From an uncultured Shinella sp. (GTDB lineage Bacteria; Pseudomonadota; Alphaproteobacteria; Rhizobiales; Rhizobiaceae), in contig NZ_CAMLFY010000005.1 of the NCBI RefSeq assembly GCF_946479415.1, forward strand, positions 1 to 64,000: 64,000 nucleotides of DNA, given 5' to 3'. The position numbers and the translations under genes are program-made. Within the stretch, counting starts at the first letter, position 1; every line of letters begins with the position of its first letter. Below the pieces are notes generated by a model. The model saw nothing but the letters and a program-made list of their open reading frames with translations. It was not told where the DNA came from and made no database searches. Positions 34,455-42,839 of the stretch are shown piece by piece.

Positions 34455-34891
34455 TTTCCGTTTCCAACCGCCGGCGCGCTGCGCCGGGCTCGTGTGCATT
34501 CTCGGTCCGGAAAAGTCTTGGAGCATCCCTGGGCAGGCGGCGTCAAAAAACGCCACAGACGCCGTATTCCCAAAGGAAACAGCGCGCGGAAGGAATTCAT
34601 GTGGATGCTTCCAGGGAGCTCCGGTGGCATCGACCCGATGCCGGCCCCTTAAATTTGAGGGCGTATTAGCAGTATTTGAATCAAATGGAAATGAAATATC
34701 TGCATGGCTCCCATGCGGAGGCTGTAAGCGGGTGCGTTGCCCAACGTAACGGAAACCAATGCTTTGCGAGGCGAACGGCAATAGCGAAGCCGCTCAAAAG
34801 ATTAGAAAATTGTTAGTGTCCGCTTAGGCAAATCTTAAATGTGGCGGGCTAGAGTTCCGGCATATGGTCTTGAGTTTATGTAGAGAGTCCA
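34455..34891. promoter_or_regulatory. divergent promoter region between LuxR-type gene and sciP
   Basis: No gene is supported in this 437-base gap. It should carry promoters for the LuxR-type gene (minus) and sciP (plus). GANTC sites (CcrM methylation sequence) occur at TTGAATCAA near 34680 and GAGTCC just before the sciP start, consistent with cell-cycle control. No unambiguous CtrA box was found by eye. Confidence 0.45.
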
Positions 34892-35167
34892 ATGACCGAA
34901 CTGATACGACCCCGCGTTAAATACGTCATCGGCCCCGATGGCAGCCCCCTGACGATCGCCGATTTGCCGCCAGCCAATACGCGGCGCTGGGTGATTCGCC
35001 GGAAGGCAGAAGTCGTCGCCGCCGTGCGTGGCGGGCTTTTGAGCCTCGAAGAAGCCTGTGAACGGTATACGCTGACGGTCGAAGAATTCCTGTCCTGGCA
35101 GTCCTCCATCAACGATCACGGCCTTGCCGGCCTGCGCACCACGCGCATCCAGCAGTATCGCCACTAG
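34892..35167 (+). CDS. sciP: SciP, CtrA-inhibiting cell-cycle regulator (DUF1153)
   Basis: This 91-residue protein matches the DUF1153/SciP family, which binds CtrA at its target promoters and blocks recruitment of RNA polymerase in G1. The conserved core is RVKYVIGPDGSPLTIADLPP near residues 8-27, then RWVIRRKAEVVAAVRGGLLS and the helix-turn-helix EACERYTLTVEEFLSW. Length is typical. It lies about 1.9 kb upstream of ctrA. A hairpin terminator follows the stop. Confidence 0.93.
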   Translation: MTELIRPRVKYVIGPDGSPLTIADLPPANTRRWVIRRKAEVVAAVRGGLLSLEEACERYTLTVEEFLSWQSSINDHGLAGLRTTRIQQYRH

Positions 35168-35193
35168 ACCGTTCCATTCCGGATCAAGACCCA

Positions 35194-35221
35194 GCGGCCG
35201 CGTTTACGCGGCCGCATTCTT
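35194..35221 (+). terminator. terminator after sciP
   Basis: A perfect 9-bp stem GCGGCCGCG/CGCGGCCGC with loop TTTA is followed by ATTCTTGTT. It is placed 27 bases beyond the sciP stop. Confidence 0.75.
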
Positions 35222-35239
35222 GTTCAGTGCTGCTCCGGC

Positions 35240-35692
35240 TCATCGCGGCCTGAGCTTCATCTGCAGAAGGCCCGTCATGATCGCGGAAGCGGCATAGAAC
35301 CAGAGGCCCGGCTGCGTGAAGGCAGACGCCATGCCGCTCGTCTTGGCCGCGACGATGACCAGCGCCACCAGCATCACATCCATCATCGACCATTTCCCGA
35401 GCACCGGCAGAAGTCGGGCAAGCCAGCTCGACTGGCCGTCGCCTGCCTGTGCCGGTGCCGTCGCCTCCAGCGCGATGCCGAAAAGTTTGACGATCGGAAA
35501 AACGATGGAAAACAGCGCGACGAGCACCGCCAGCCCGCCGCTCCCCTGCGCCCAGAGTGAGACGACGATGTCGATCAGCGATGGCGTCTCATCGAAAAAA
35601 TAGAGTTTTTCGAACCGCACGAGCGGCAGGATGAGGCCGAAAGCGAGGCAAAGGCTGGAAAGAACCAGAAGGGCTGGAACGACGAGGATCAT
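35240..35692 (-). CDS. PqiA-like inner-membrane protein
   Basis: With an ATG at 35692 (MILVVPALLVLSS) this is a 150-residue protein with four hydrophobic segments. It resembles one half of the paraquat-inducible protein A family. GLILPLVRF near residue 18, SIVFPIVKLFGIALEA near 60-75 and LGKWSMMDVMLVALVI near 95-110 are the family landmarks (the conserved lysine and WSMxD element). PqiA proteins work with MCE-domain lipid transport factors at the envelope, though no MCE gene adjoins. The frame is open to 35809 and a longer N-terminus cannot be excluded. Confidence 0.8.
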   Translation of the reverse strand: MILVVPALLVLSSLCLAFGLILPLVRFEKLYFFDETPSLIDIVVSLWAQGSGGLAVLVALFSIVFPIVKLFGIALEATAPAQAGDGQSSWLARLLPVLGKWSMMDVMLVALVIVAAKTSGMASAFTQPGLWFYAASAIMTGLLQMKLRPR

Positions 35693-35832
35693 GAGGGGAT
35701 TCGCGTTTGAGATCGCTCTGCATAGCACCCGTTTCGTTCCGATGCAGCACGGACTGTTCACACCCCGGCGGCTTGCCCGATCAGGTGAAACGCGAAAGGA
35801 TGGCGCCACGCAACATCGCGAGGAGCAAACGC

Positions 35833-36114
35833 ATGGACATCCAGCATGAAGACAACGGCTCGAAGGGCCGCTATTCCGTCACCGTCGAGGGTCACGAGGC
35901 GGAAGTGACCTATTCGCGCGCGTCGCCCAAACTGATCATCGTCGACCATACCGGCGTGCCGGATGCGTTGCGCGGCAAGGGCGTCGGCCAGGCGCTGGCA
36001 GCCCATGCGGTGGAAGAGGCCCGCAAGGGTGGCTGGAAGATCATGCCGCTCTGCCCGTTCTTCAAGGCTCAGGCCCTGCGTCACAAGGACTGGACCGACG
36101 TCGTCAACCTTTGA
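35833..36114 (+). CDS. GNAT-like acetyltransferase domain protein (YjdJ type)
   Basis: This 93-residue protein is of the short Gcn5-related family sometimes called YjdJ or GNAT-like. RYSVTVEGHEAEVTYSR is the N-terminal sheet and VPDALRGKGVGQALAAHAVE carries the acetyl-CoA-binding loop. It continues with GWKIMPLCPFFKAQ. AGGAGCAAACGC upstream of the ATG at 35833 supports the start over a longer in-frame form. Substrate unknown. It is convergent with the FliJ-like gene across a shared terminator. Confidence 0.85.
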   Translation: MDIQHEDNGSKGRYSVTVEGHEAEVTYSRASPKLIIVDHTGVPDALRGKGVGQALAAHAVEEARKGGWKIMPLCPFFKAQALRHKDWTDVVNL

Positions 36115-36133
36115 AATTTTGCGCAAAAACGCG

Positions 36134-36177
36134 AAGAGCCCTCGTGAGCGGTCTTGCGGCCGCTCGCGAGGGTTCTT
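36134..36177. terminator. bidirectional terminator
   Basis: AAGAGCCCTCGTGAGCGG and CCGCTCGCGAGGGTTCTT form a long, nearly perfect stem. It lies between the convergent acetyltransferase and FliJ-like genes and can serve both. Confidence 0.75.
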
Positions 36178-36193
36178 CAGAACTGAAACGAGA

Positions 36194-36544
36194 TCAGGCG
36201 CGAAGCCGGACCGCGTTGTCGCGCTCTTCCAGCGCCGAAGCCTTGGCGAACTCCGCCTCCGCCTCTTCCAGCGCAAGCTCCGCGGCATCCTGCTGTACCT
36301 TCAGTTCCCGGATCGAGACCTGCAGGTTGTCGGAGCGCTGCCGCGCCGCCTTGGCGAAGGTGGGATAAGCGAAGTGGTTGGGATCGGTAATCCCGGATTT
36401 CTTCTCTTCGATGGCGATCTGGCTCTCCAGCTCCTTCGACATCCGTTCGAATTCGGACATCATGAGCTGCAACTGAGACAGCTGCCGTCTTTTGTCTTTC
36501 ACCTGAAATTCCTTCAGGCGAACTAGGCTCTCACGCGACTTCAT
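36194..36544 (-). CDS. fliJ: FliJ-like flagellar export chaperone
   Basis: This 116-residue, almost entirely coiled-coil protein (SLVRLKEFQVKDKRRQLSQL, then QLMMSEFERMSKELESQIAI) matches alphaproteobacterial FliJ. FliJ couples export substrates to the FliI ATPase of the flagellar secretion apparatus. Its position divergent from ctrA fits Rhizobiales gene order. The ATG at 36544 gives MKSRESLVRLKEF; a longer frame upstream lacks family resemblance. No fliI gene is in the window, so assignment rests on length, coil and context. Confidence 0.75.
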   Translation of the reverse strand: MKSRESLVRLKEFQVKDKRRQLSQLQLMMSEFERMSKELESQIAIEEKKSGITDPNHFAYPTFAKAARQRSDNLQVSIRELKVQQDAAELALEEAEAEFAKASALEERDNAVRLRA

Positions 36545-37073
36545 ACGCAATACTCCCGTGGATAGCGAGACCCCGGCATAAAGGCTGGCGGTCGCCGAAC
36601 ACATTGGCGAACGCTCAACCCGGCATTCCAAATCAGTTCCAAAACGCGGCGTTTACCGCCTGCTGGAACCGGCATTTCCACCCGAGACCCGACAAAACAC
36701 GTCGAGCGTTAAAAAAAACCTAGCGAGAATTAATGAATCCCTACCGCTGGTAACCTTTCGTTTACGGGCATCGTTAATCATAGGTCCGATGATTTAAGGC
36801 TCAGTAAATGCGGTTCGCAAAAAACAAGGTGGTTCGCATTGATGAGTCTAAAGAGTCGGTTAGCTTTGTTTCTTAATGAGAAAAATTAAGAGACACATTT
36901 CTGATTCACATTTGAAATCAGGAGTCTGCCTAAAATAATTAACAGATCGATACACCTTGCCAAAGTGAATCAGGATTTGTTAACCATTTCGTGGCAGCCT
37001 CCAAATCAGGCAACGACTGGATCCGTATCGCGTAGGGGGCCAGGTACCTTGAGCGGCGGAAAAGGGGACAGAT
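36545..37073. promoter_or_regulatory. ctrA upstream regulatory region with clustered GANTC sites
   Basis: This 529-base AT-rich region between fliJ and ctrA holds six GANTC sequences, at 36735, 36844, 36853, 36903, 36922 and 36967. GANTC is the CcrM methylation site, and GANTC sites in the ctrA promoter make transcription sensitive to replication in alphaproteobacteria. Several TTAA half-sites that CtrA could use also occur (for example near 36730, 36873 and 36980). Individual promoters are not assigned. The GC-poor composition contrasts with the flanking genes. Confidence 0.7.
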
Positions 37074-37772
37074 ATGCGGGTTCTACTCATTGAGGACGAC
37101 AGCGCGACAGCGCAGAGCATCGAACTGATGCTGAAGTCCGAAAGCTTTAATGTGTATACCACCGACCTCGGCGAGGAAGGTGTCGATCTGGGCAAGTTGT
37201 ATGATTATGACATCATCCTGCTCGATCTCAATCTGCCCGACATGTCGGGTTATGAAGTTCTGCGCACGCTGCGCCTGTCCAAGGTCAAGACGCCGATCCT
37301 GATTCTGTCGGGCATGGCCGGTATCGAAGACAAGGTGCGCGGCCTCGGCTTTGGTGCCGACGACTATATGACGAAGCCGTTCCACAAGGACGAACTCGTC
37401 GCCCGCATCCACGCCATCGTGCGCCGCTCCAAGGGCCATGCCCAGTCGGTCATCGCCACGGGCGAGCTTATCGTCAACCTCGACGCCAAGACGGTCGAAG
37501 TCGGCGGTCAGCGCGTGCATCTGACGGGCAAGGAATACCAGATGCTCGAGCTGCTCTCGCTGCGCAAGGGCACGACGCTCACCAAGGAAATGTTCCTCAA
37601 CCACCTCTATGGCGGCATGGACGAGCCGGAACTGAAGATCATCGACGTCTTCATCTGCAAGCTGCGCAAGAAGCTCGCAAATGCCGCCGGCGGCGCCAAC
37701 TACATCGAGACGGTCTGGGGCCGCGGCTACGTGCTGCGCGAGCCCGATGGCGACTACGCCGAAAGCGCGTAA
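37074..37772 (+). CDS. ctrA: cell-cycle response regulator CtrA
   Basis: This 232-residue OmpR-type regulator is the master cell-cycle transcription factor of alphaproteobacteria. It binds TTAA-type boxes, controlling flagellar, division and DNA methylation genes and blocking the origin. The receiver domain has [20 protein letters not shown], phosphoacceptor aspartate in [20 protein letters not shown] (near residue 51) and the lysine of [13 protein letters not shown]. The winged-helix domain has [20 protein letters not shown] and ends near [15 protein letters not shown]. Length and sequence are typical of rhizobial CtrA. A terminator follows. Confidence 0.98.
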   Translation: MRVLLIEDDSATAQSIELMLKSESFNVYTTDLGEEGVDLGKLYDYDIILLDLNLPDMSGYEVLRTLRLSKVKTPILILSGMAGIEDKVRGLGFGADDYMTKPFHKDELVARIHAIVRRSKGHAQSVIATGELIVNLDAKTVEVGGQRVHLTGKEYQMLELLSLRKGTTLTKEMFLNHLYGGMDEPELKIIDVFICKLRKKLANAAGGANYIETVWGRGYVLREPDGDYAESA

Positions 37773-37800
37773 CCCCGCCCTCCTCCGCTCACGATTTCGA

Positions 37801-37829
37801 CCCGCCGGCTTTTCCGGCGGGTTTTTCTT
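37801..37829 (+). terminator. terminator after ctrA
   Basis: CCCGCCGG/CCGGCGGG forms an 8-bp stem with a short CTTTT loop followed by TTTTTCTTT, 28 bases after the ctrA stop. Confidence 0.85.
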
Positions 37830-37855
37830 TGTCCCGATGAAAGACACACGCGCAA

Positions 37856-37891
37856 CGAAAAACGCGGCCGGCTCCTTCGAGCGGCCGCGTT
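37856..37891 (-). terminator. terminator after the receiver-domain gene
   Basis: On the minus strand AACGCGGCCG and CGGCCGCGTT form a 10-bp stem, followed by a T-rich TTTCGTT tail. It ends the receiver gene about 27 bases past its stop. Confidence 0.7.
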
Positions 37892-37917
37892 CGAAAACGG
37901 GATCGATTGCGCGCCGC

Positions 37918-38280
37918 TTAGGCGGCGATCGAGAGATTGCTGAAGACCTGGGTCAGGATCTTGCGGTCGAACGGCTTCAGGAGGAAATCGTCAGCGCCCG
38001 CGCGCTTGCCCATCATCATCTTCTTCAGGTCCGCCTCGACGACGCAATAGTAAATGCGCACCGACTTGCCCTGCGGCAGGTTGCGGATATTGCCGATCAG
38101 CTCGAGCGCACCGTCCATGGTGGCATCGACGATCAGGATGTTGGGAAGCTCCGCCTCGCAGCGCACCAGTGCCTCGAGCGAACTCGAGGCTTCCAGCACG
38201 AGAAAATTGAAACCGGAAAGAATACGTTTGCCGACCTTCCGGACGACATCGGAACCGTCGGCGATCATCAACCGCTGCAT
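37918..38280 (-). CDS. single-domain response regulator (receiver)
   Basis: This 120-residue protein is a stand-alone receiver domain. MQRLMIADGSDVVRKVGKRI holds the acidic pocket, ILIVDATMDGALELI the phosphoacceptor aspartate near residue 52, and ADDFLLKPFDRKIL the conserved lysine. There is no output domain. It lies between ctrA and chpT, so it may take phosphate from ChpT or act as a competitor or sink in the CtrA phosphorelay. It is not CpdR by sequence (the CpdR start and core differ). The exact role is unknown. Confidence 0.85.
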   Translation of the reverse strand: MQRLMIADGSDVVRKVGKRILSGFNFLVLEASSSLEALVRCEAELPNILIVDATMDGALELIGNIRNLPQGKSVRIYYCVVEADLKKMMMGKRAGADDFLLKPFDRKILTQVFSNLSIAA

Positions 38281-38394
38281 TAGCTGCTCCTAAGATCTCC
38301 CGCTCGTCAAGCGGGAACAGTACAGGAGGCAACTCTACCGGCCACTGGCAAACAAAGCGTTAGCAGCCATGGTTAACGCCAGGCTGCTCTCGCA

Positions 38395-39048
38395 TCATTC
38401 GGAAGCGGCCGCCATGCGTGCGCTGAAGACGATTTCTTCCGGGTTCACCGCGACATCGAGCTCCATACCCGCCTCCTCGGCAAGCAGCACCGTGTAATAC
38501 GGCTGGATCGAATGGGCATCGACGGCCTCCTCCGGCGAGCCGGTGAGGATTTCCGTGAATTTCGGCGGCACACGCAGCATGCGACCCTTCACGGCCAGCT
38601 TGAAGACCGCGTCGAATTCCGGGTTTTCCAGCGTCACATCGACCGAACCGCCGCGTGGAATGGCGCCATAGGCGACGAGAAAGAGGTTGAGCAGCAGCTT
38701 CACCCGGTTTTTCGGGATGATGGCGCGCGGGCCGTTCCAGGTGATCTCGGTCTTCTTTTCGGCGGCGGCGAAATCACGCGCAGCCTTTTCGGCCTCGCCC
38801 GTATCGATCGACGCGCCGACCGAGCCGGAGGCACCGAAGGCAAGGCGTGCGAATTTGAGACGGACGGAGGCATTCAGCGCGCTGGTGCGGATGAGGTCCA
38901 TCGCCTCGGCATCGGCACCGCCCTCGTCGAGCAGTTCGAGGCCGTTGTTGATCGCCCCGACCGGCGAGATGACGTCATGGCAGACGCGGCTGCACAAAAG
39001 GGCTGCCAGATCGGGACCCGTCAGCGTGAGATTCGGATTTTTCGGCAT
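38395..39048 (-). CDS. chpT: histidine phosphotransferase ChpT
   Basis: This 217-residue protein matches ChpT, which passes phosphate from the CckA hybrid kinase to CtrA and CpdR. The phosphoacceptor histidine is in LCSRVCHDVISPVGAINNGL near residue 24 of a DHp-like helix pair. A degenerate ATPase-like domain follows (RAIIPKNRVKLLLNLFLVAY) and lacks the nucleotide-binding boxes of true kinases, as expected. It is on the strand opposite to ctrA and 115 bases upstream of the receiver gene. Confidence 0.93.
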   Translation of the reverse strand: MPKNPNLTLTGPDLAALLCSRVCHDVISPVGAINNGLELLDEGGADAEAMDLIRTSALNASVRLKFARLAFGASGSVGASIDTGEAEKAARDFAAAEKKTEITWNGPRAIIPKNRVKLLLNLFLVAYGAIPRGGSVDVTLENPEFDAVFKLAVKGRMLRVPPKFTEILTGSPEEAVDAHSIQPYYTVLLAEEAGMELDVAVNPEEIVFSARMAAASE

Positions 39049-39268
39049 AAATTTCTCCTGGGTCCACGCATTCTTTCATCGCGGGACGCCTTGCGAAAGG
39101 CTGACGCGGGAACATTCCGCGCGACGCATAGCACGCCATGATTGCGCGAGGCGTGCTGGATTTCAAGACAGCCATAATGACACCACATTTGGTAAACCGA
39201 TTGTTAAGACGATCGGATCAAATTGCAGCATGGAACGGGGCCGAGACATCAAGAAAGGCAAACGGGAC

Positions 39269-39847
39269 ATGGCTGTTACAAATCTGGTCACGACGGCATT
39301 CAGGCTCGCATTTGCGGCCTTTGTGACGCTGCTCCTTGCTTTGCCTGCCCAGGCGCAGCAGGCCAGCCAATATTCGATGCAGGAAATCGTCGATGCCGGC
39401 CATGGCTTCTTCGGCGAGACCTCGGGCGGGCTGGCCAAGCTCGTCGAGCGCGCGTTCGAATCCTACGGTCTGCCGAACGGCTATATTCTCGGTCAGGAAG
39501 GCTCCGGCGCCTTCGTCGCAGGCCTCACCTATGGCGAAGGCACGCTCAACACGAAGAATGCCGGCCAGCACTCCGTGTTCTGGCAGGGTCCGTCGCTCGG
39601 CCTCGACTGGGGCGGCCAGGGCAGCCGCACGATGATGCTCGTCTACAATCTGCCCGACGTGAATGCGCTCTTTGACCGTTTCGGCGGCGTCTCGGGTTCG
39701 GCCTATGTCATTGCCGGCCTCGGCATGCAGGTAAATGTCAACCGCGACATCGTTCTCGTACCGATCCGCACCGGCGTCGGCGCCCGTCTCGGCATCAATG
39801 CGGGCTATCTCAAGCTCACCCGCCAGCCGACCTGGAACCCCTTCTGA
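39269..39847 (+). CDS. eipA: DUF1134 periplasmic envelope protein (EipA-type)
   Basis: With ATG 39269 (MAVTNLVTTAF) this is a 192-residue protein with a signal peptide ending LPAQAQQ. The DUF1134 domain follows (SMQEIVDAGHGFFGETSGGL, NGYILGQEGSGAFVAGLTYG, SVFWQGPSLGLDWGGQGSR). In Brucella the DUF1134 protein EipA is a periplasmic protein needed for envelope integrity. Length and sequence fit. A second ATG 39 bases upstream is possible. The gene is divergent from chpT. Confidence 0.85.
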   Translation: MAVTNLVTTAFRLAFAAFVTLLLALPAQAQQASQYSMQEIVDAGHGFFGETSGGLAKLVERAFESYGLPNGYILGQEGSGAFVAGLTYGEGTLNTKNAGQHSVFWQGPSLGLDWGGQGSRTMMLVYNLPDVNALFDRFGGVSGSAYVIAGLGMQVNVNRDIVLVPIRTGVGARLGINAGYLKLTRQPTWNPF

Positions 39848-40017
39848 GGCGTCTCTTCCGAATGAACCGGGCCGCTCGGCCGTCTGGTTAACCGAGAGTT
39901 GATTTCGCGGGAGCGACCCCTCCCGCAAATCCGGGCAAGCCGCTATAGTGCCCTTGCCCGACATCCCGTTTGGACCCGCCGCGTTGGATCGGGACCCGTT
40001 TTGAAGCGAGTTGATCC

Positions 40018-41163
40018 GTGATCGAGTATGCCCTTCTCTTCGCGCTTGGCTTTCTCGCCGCCACGCTGACCGGACTGCTCATCGCACCGGCGATCCAGAA
40101 ACGTATCGTCAAGTTCACCGAAGCCCGCATGCGCGCCACGATGCCGCTCAGCCCACAGGAAGTGCGCGCTCAGAAGGACATGGCCCGCGCCGCCTTCGCT
40201 GCCGAAAACGCCCGGCTTTCCCAGAGCGTTCGCCGCGAACGGGAAAAGCACACCCTGGAAATGGTGCGCAACGAAAAGCTTCTCGCCCAGGCTGCCGCCA
40301 TCGGCACGGAAAACGCCGAACTGCATGCGCAGATCGCCGATATGAACATCGAGGCCGGCGACATGCGCTCGGCCTTCCGCCGCGAAGAAATGAAGGGCGA
40401 GCAGCTGAAGACCGCGCTTGCAAGCGCCGACCGCGAGGTGCGCAGCCGCCTCACAGAGATCGACAAGCTCAACACCACCATCAATAACCTCCAGTCCGAT
40501 ATGGATGCGATGAAGATCGATATCGCGACGCAGGAAACGACGATGGAAAACCTGAAGAGCCGCATCGGCAATCTCAAGGACGAGCGCGACAAGGCGCGCG
40601 ACGATCTCAAGACCGCAAGCGAAAAGGCGAAGTCACTGGAGCTGCGCCTCGGCCGAGAAGAGGGCCGCGTGCGCCAGCTCGAAACGCGGCTGACGCGCGA
40701 ACTGGCCGGTGCGGCTGACAAGGACAATGCAATCGAACGGCGCATCGCGGAAATCACCCGCCTGCGCGATAAGGTGAAGACGTTGACCGCCGAAAACAAA
40801 GAGGTCGCCAAAACGGCCCGCACGAGCGGCATTACCCGCGCCCTGACCCCGGTCAAGCTGCCCCAGCGCAGCGCCGAGAAGGTCGTGCCGCCCATCGACA
40901 TCGTCGCGCCGGAGGAGGATGTGCGCAATCAGGGCACAGCGCTTTCCGAGCGTCTGCTAGCGGCCAAGACCGGTGCCAACGACGCTGCCCTGCGAGAAGA
41001 AATGGCCGACCTCGCCAGCAAGATGATCGTTCTGACCGCCGCGCGCGAAGGCGCAAGCTCGCCGGTGCATGATCTGATCGCGGCCCTCGACCCGAGCCTC
41101 GAGGGCGACGACCGCAGCCTTGCCCAACGGGTGCGCGAACAGATCGGCCGCGACGAGGCCTGA
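40018..41163 (+). CDS. membrane-anchored coiled-coil protein of unknown function
   Basis: This 381-residue protein starts at GTG. It has one N-terminal membrane helix (ALLFALGFLAATLTGLLIAP) and a long coiled coil from about residue 45 to 260 (for example LNTTINNLQSDMDAMKIDIA and RIGNLKDERDKARDDLKTAS). A less regular C-terminal 110 residues ends in SLAQRVREQIGRDEA. It looks like a conserved rhizobial protein with structural or scaffold character. No enzyme motif is visible. The next gene starts 18 bases downstream. Confidence 0.75.
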   Translation: MIEYALLFALGFLAATLTGLLIAPAIQKRIVKFTEARMRATMPLSPQEVRAQKDMARAAFAAENARLSQSVRREREKHTLEMVRNEKLLAQAAAIGTENAELHAQIADMNIEAGDMRSAFRREEMKGEQLKTALASADREVRSRLTEIDKLNTTINNLQSDMDAMKIDIATQETTMENLKSRIGNLKDERDKARDDLKTASEKAKSLELRLGREEGRVRQLETRLTRELAGAADKDNAIERRIAEITRLRDKVKTLTAENKEVAKTARTSGITRALTPVKLPQRSAEKVVPPIDIVAPEEDVRNQGTALSERLLAAKTGANDAALREEMADLASKMIVLTAAREGASSPVHDLIAALDPSLEGDDRSLAQRVREQIGRDEA

Positions 41164-41181
41164 CCCCAGGGAGAGCGCGAT

Positions 41182-41565
41182 ATGAAGACTGCCATCCTCG
41201 CTCTCGTGCTCAGCCTCACCGGCGCCAACGCGCCGTCTCCGAAACAGGAGGCGACCGCCACCGGCCAATATTGCGGCCGGCTGTGGAGCAACGGCGCCCT
41301 CGTCCAGACCAATACCGAATTCAAGACGGAAAGCGACGGCCGGCTGACCGGCACCTACCGATTCGCCGATGTCGGCACGATGACCGCGGGCACGCTCAAC
41401 GAACCCGCCCCCGTCACCGGCCTCGACCATACGCTGGACTGGCAGGACAAATACGGCAGCGGCAAGCTCACCATCACCTTCAAGCCAGACTACAGCGGCT
41501 TTACCGGAAAATGGCGGGACCAGTCCGGCTCGCCGAACGAATTGTGGGATGGCGTGCGCTGCTGA
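41182..41565 (+). CDS. small secreted beta-rich hypothetical protein
   Basis: This 127-residue protein has a weak signal peptide (MKTAILALVLSLTGANAPS) and a mature part rich in strands. Two cysteines, in QYCGRLW near residue 30 and the terminal GVRC, could form a disulphide. The repeating FKTESDGRLTGTYRFAD and FKPDYSGFTGKWRDQ patterns look like a small beta-barrel or lipocalin-like sheet. GGGAG lies upstream of the ATG. Function unknown. Confidence 0.7.
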   Translation: MKTAILALVLSLTGANAPSPKQEATATGQYCGRLWSNGALVQTNTEFKTESDGRLTGTYRFADVGTMTAGTLNEPAPVTGLDHTLDWQDKYGSGKLTITFKPDYSGFTGKWRDQSGSPNELWDGVRC

Positions 41566-41571
41566 ACGGCG

Positions 41572-42402
41572 TCAGTCGACCCGGCCCATGGCCAGAGCAA
41601 TCTGATAGAGCGCAATCCCGCTCGCCGTCGCGACATTGAGACTGTCGAGACCGGGGCGCTGCGGAATGCGCGCCGTGTGGAAGCGGGACAGGATGCTCTG
41701 CGGCAGCCCCTCGCCTTCCGTACCGAGCACCAGCGCGATCCGTCGCGCCGCCGGAATGGCCGTGACCGAAACTGCACCGCGCGGCGACAGCCCCCAGATC
41801 TCGAAGCCCGCTTCCGCCAGCCCCTCCAGCATCGCCTGGGCGCCAAGTCCTCGGAAAAACGGCACGCTCAGCACCGAGCCGACGGAAACCCGGATCGCCT
41901 TGCGATAGAGCGGATCGCAGGAGGTTTCGTCGAGGAAGACCGCATCCGCGCCGAAGGCCGCGGCATTGCGGAAGATCGAGCCGACATTGTCATGGTTGGA
42001 CAGGCCGCAGCCGGCGAGCACCAGGCTCTTTTCCGGCAGCCTGCCAAGAAGCGCAGTGCCGACGTCCGCTGCGGGTTTGCGGCCGAGCGCCAGCACGCCG
42101 CGATGCATGTTGAAGCCGGCAACGGCATCGAAAACCGAGGCCGAGGCGACATAGACCGGCACCTCGTCGCCAAAGGCCGAGAGAACGTCGGCAAGGCCGG
42201 CCAGCCGGTTTTCCAGGAGCAGAACCGCGTCGCAGCCAAAGCCGTTGACACTGGCCTGCGCGCTGCCCAGCATGCGCAGCACCACCGTGCCCTCGGCGAT
42301 GAAGCGGCCGTCGCGGCCCGTCAGATCCCGCTCGCGGATCGACACGAAGCCCGCGATGCGCGGATCGGCGGGATCGTCGATGCGAAGCGGTTCGCCTGCC
42401 AT
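41572..42402 (-). CDS. TrmH-family RNA 2'-O-methyltransferase
   Basis: This 276-residue protein is a SpoU/TrmH-type SPOUT methyltransferase. It has an N-terminal substrate-binding domain (RIAGFVSIRERDLTGRDGRF) and a C-terminal trefoil-knot domain. SPOUT motifs are NHDNVGSIFRNAAAFGADAV (motif 1, arginine), RIALVLGTEGEGLPQ (motif 2) and LNVATASGIALYQIAL (motif 3). It is convergent with the small secreted protein gene, 6 bases apart, and lies 6 bases downstream of the DUF6476-type gene. tRNA or rRNA target cannot be assigned. Confidence 0.9.
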   Translation of the reverse strand: MAGEPLRIDDPADPRIAGFVSIRERDLTGRDGRFIAEGTVVLRMLGSAQASVNGFGCDAVLLLENRLAGLADVLSAFGDEVPVYVASASVFDAVAGFNMHRGVLALGRKPAADVGTALLGRLPEKSLVLAGCGLSNHDNVGSIFRNAAAFGADAVFLDETSCDPLYRKAIRVSVGSVLSVPFFRGLGAQAMLEGLAEAGFEIWGLSPRGAVSVTAIPAARRIALVLGTEGEGLPQSILSRFHTARIPQRPGLDSLNVATASGIALYQIALAMGRVD

Positions 42403-42408
42403 TCCCGC

Positions 42409-42804
42409 TCAGTTGCCCTTGATGTCGATTTCCGCGACGGTGCGGCCGGCGGCTATGTCGAAGACGAACGCCTTGCGCGCGCCGTCGGGCATCACGCCGT
42501 AGAACAGGATCTGCCCGCCCGAATTCGACACCGCGGACAGCGCAAAACCATCCGGCAGCGTCGCCGTCGCCTTGACAGGCGCGTCGCTCGGCACGGCAAG
42601 CCCGCCCGAAGAGGCGGAAAGGGTGGCGTCCGGCTTGCTTTCCCGCGTGTTGATCTTGTAGACAATGGCCGCAAGCACCGCCAGGAACATCAGGAACATG
42701 ATGCCGCCCGAGACGAGTTGCAGACGCATCATCTTGCGGCGCACATTTTCCATGACGGGGTCGAGCGGCTTGTCTTCCTGATCGTCGTTTTCGATATTGG
42801 ACAT
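42409..42804 (-). CDS. single-span membrane protein (DUF6476-like)
   Basis: This 131-residue protein has a short acidic N-terminus, one membrane helix (QLVSGGIMFLMFLAVLAAIV near residues 29-48) and a periplasmic domain with FALSAVSNSGGQILFYGVMP, then RKAFVFDIAAGRTVAEIDI. It is a conserved alphaproteobacterial hypothetical that commonly sits with a TrmH-type methyltransferase and an RluA-family synthase. It is in one unit with the methyltransferase and divergent from the synthase. Function unknown. Confidence 0.75.
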   Translation of the reverse strand: MSNIENDDQEDKPLDPVMENVRRKMMRLQLVSGGIMFLMFLAVLAAIVYKINTRESKPDATLSASSGGLAVPSDAPVKATATLPDGFALSAVSNSGGQILFYGVMPDGARKAFVFDIAAGRTVAEIDIKGN

Positions 42805-42839
42805 GGCAAACGCCCTTCCGGCAATGAGTAGATTGAACG

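Noticed and set aside
34455..34781. N-terminal extension of the LuxR-type regulator
   Set aside because: The extra 109 residues lack regulator homology, and a well-placed ATG with an upstream purine stretch lies at 34454.
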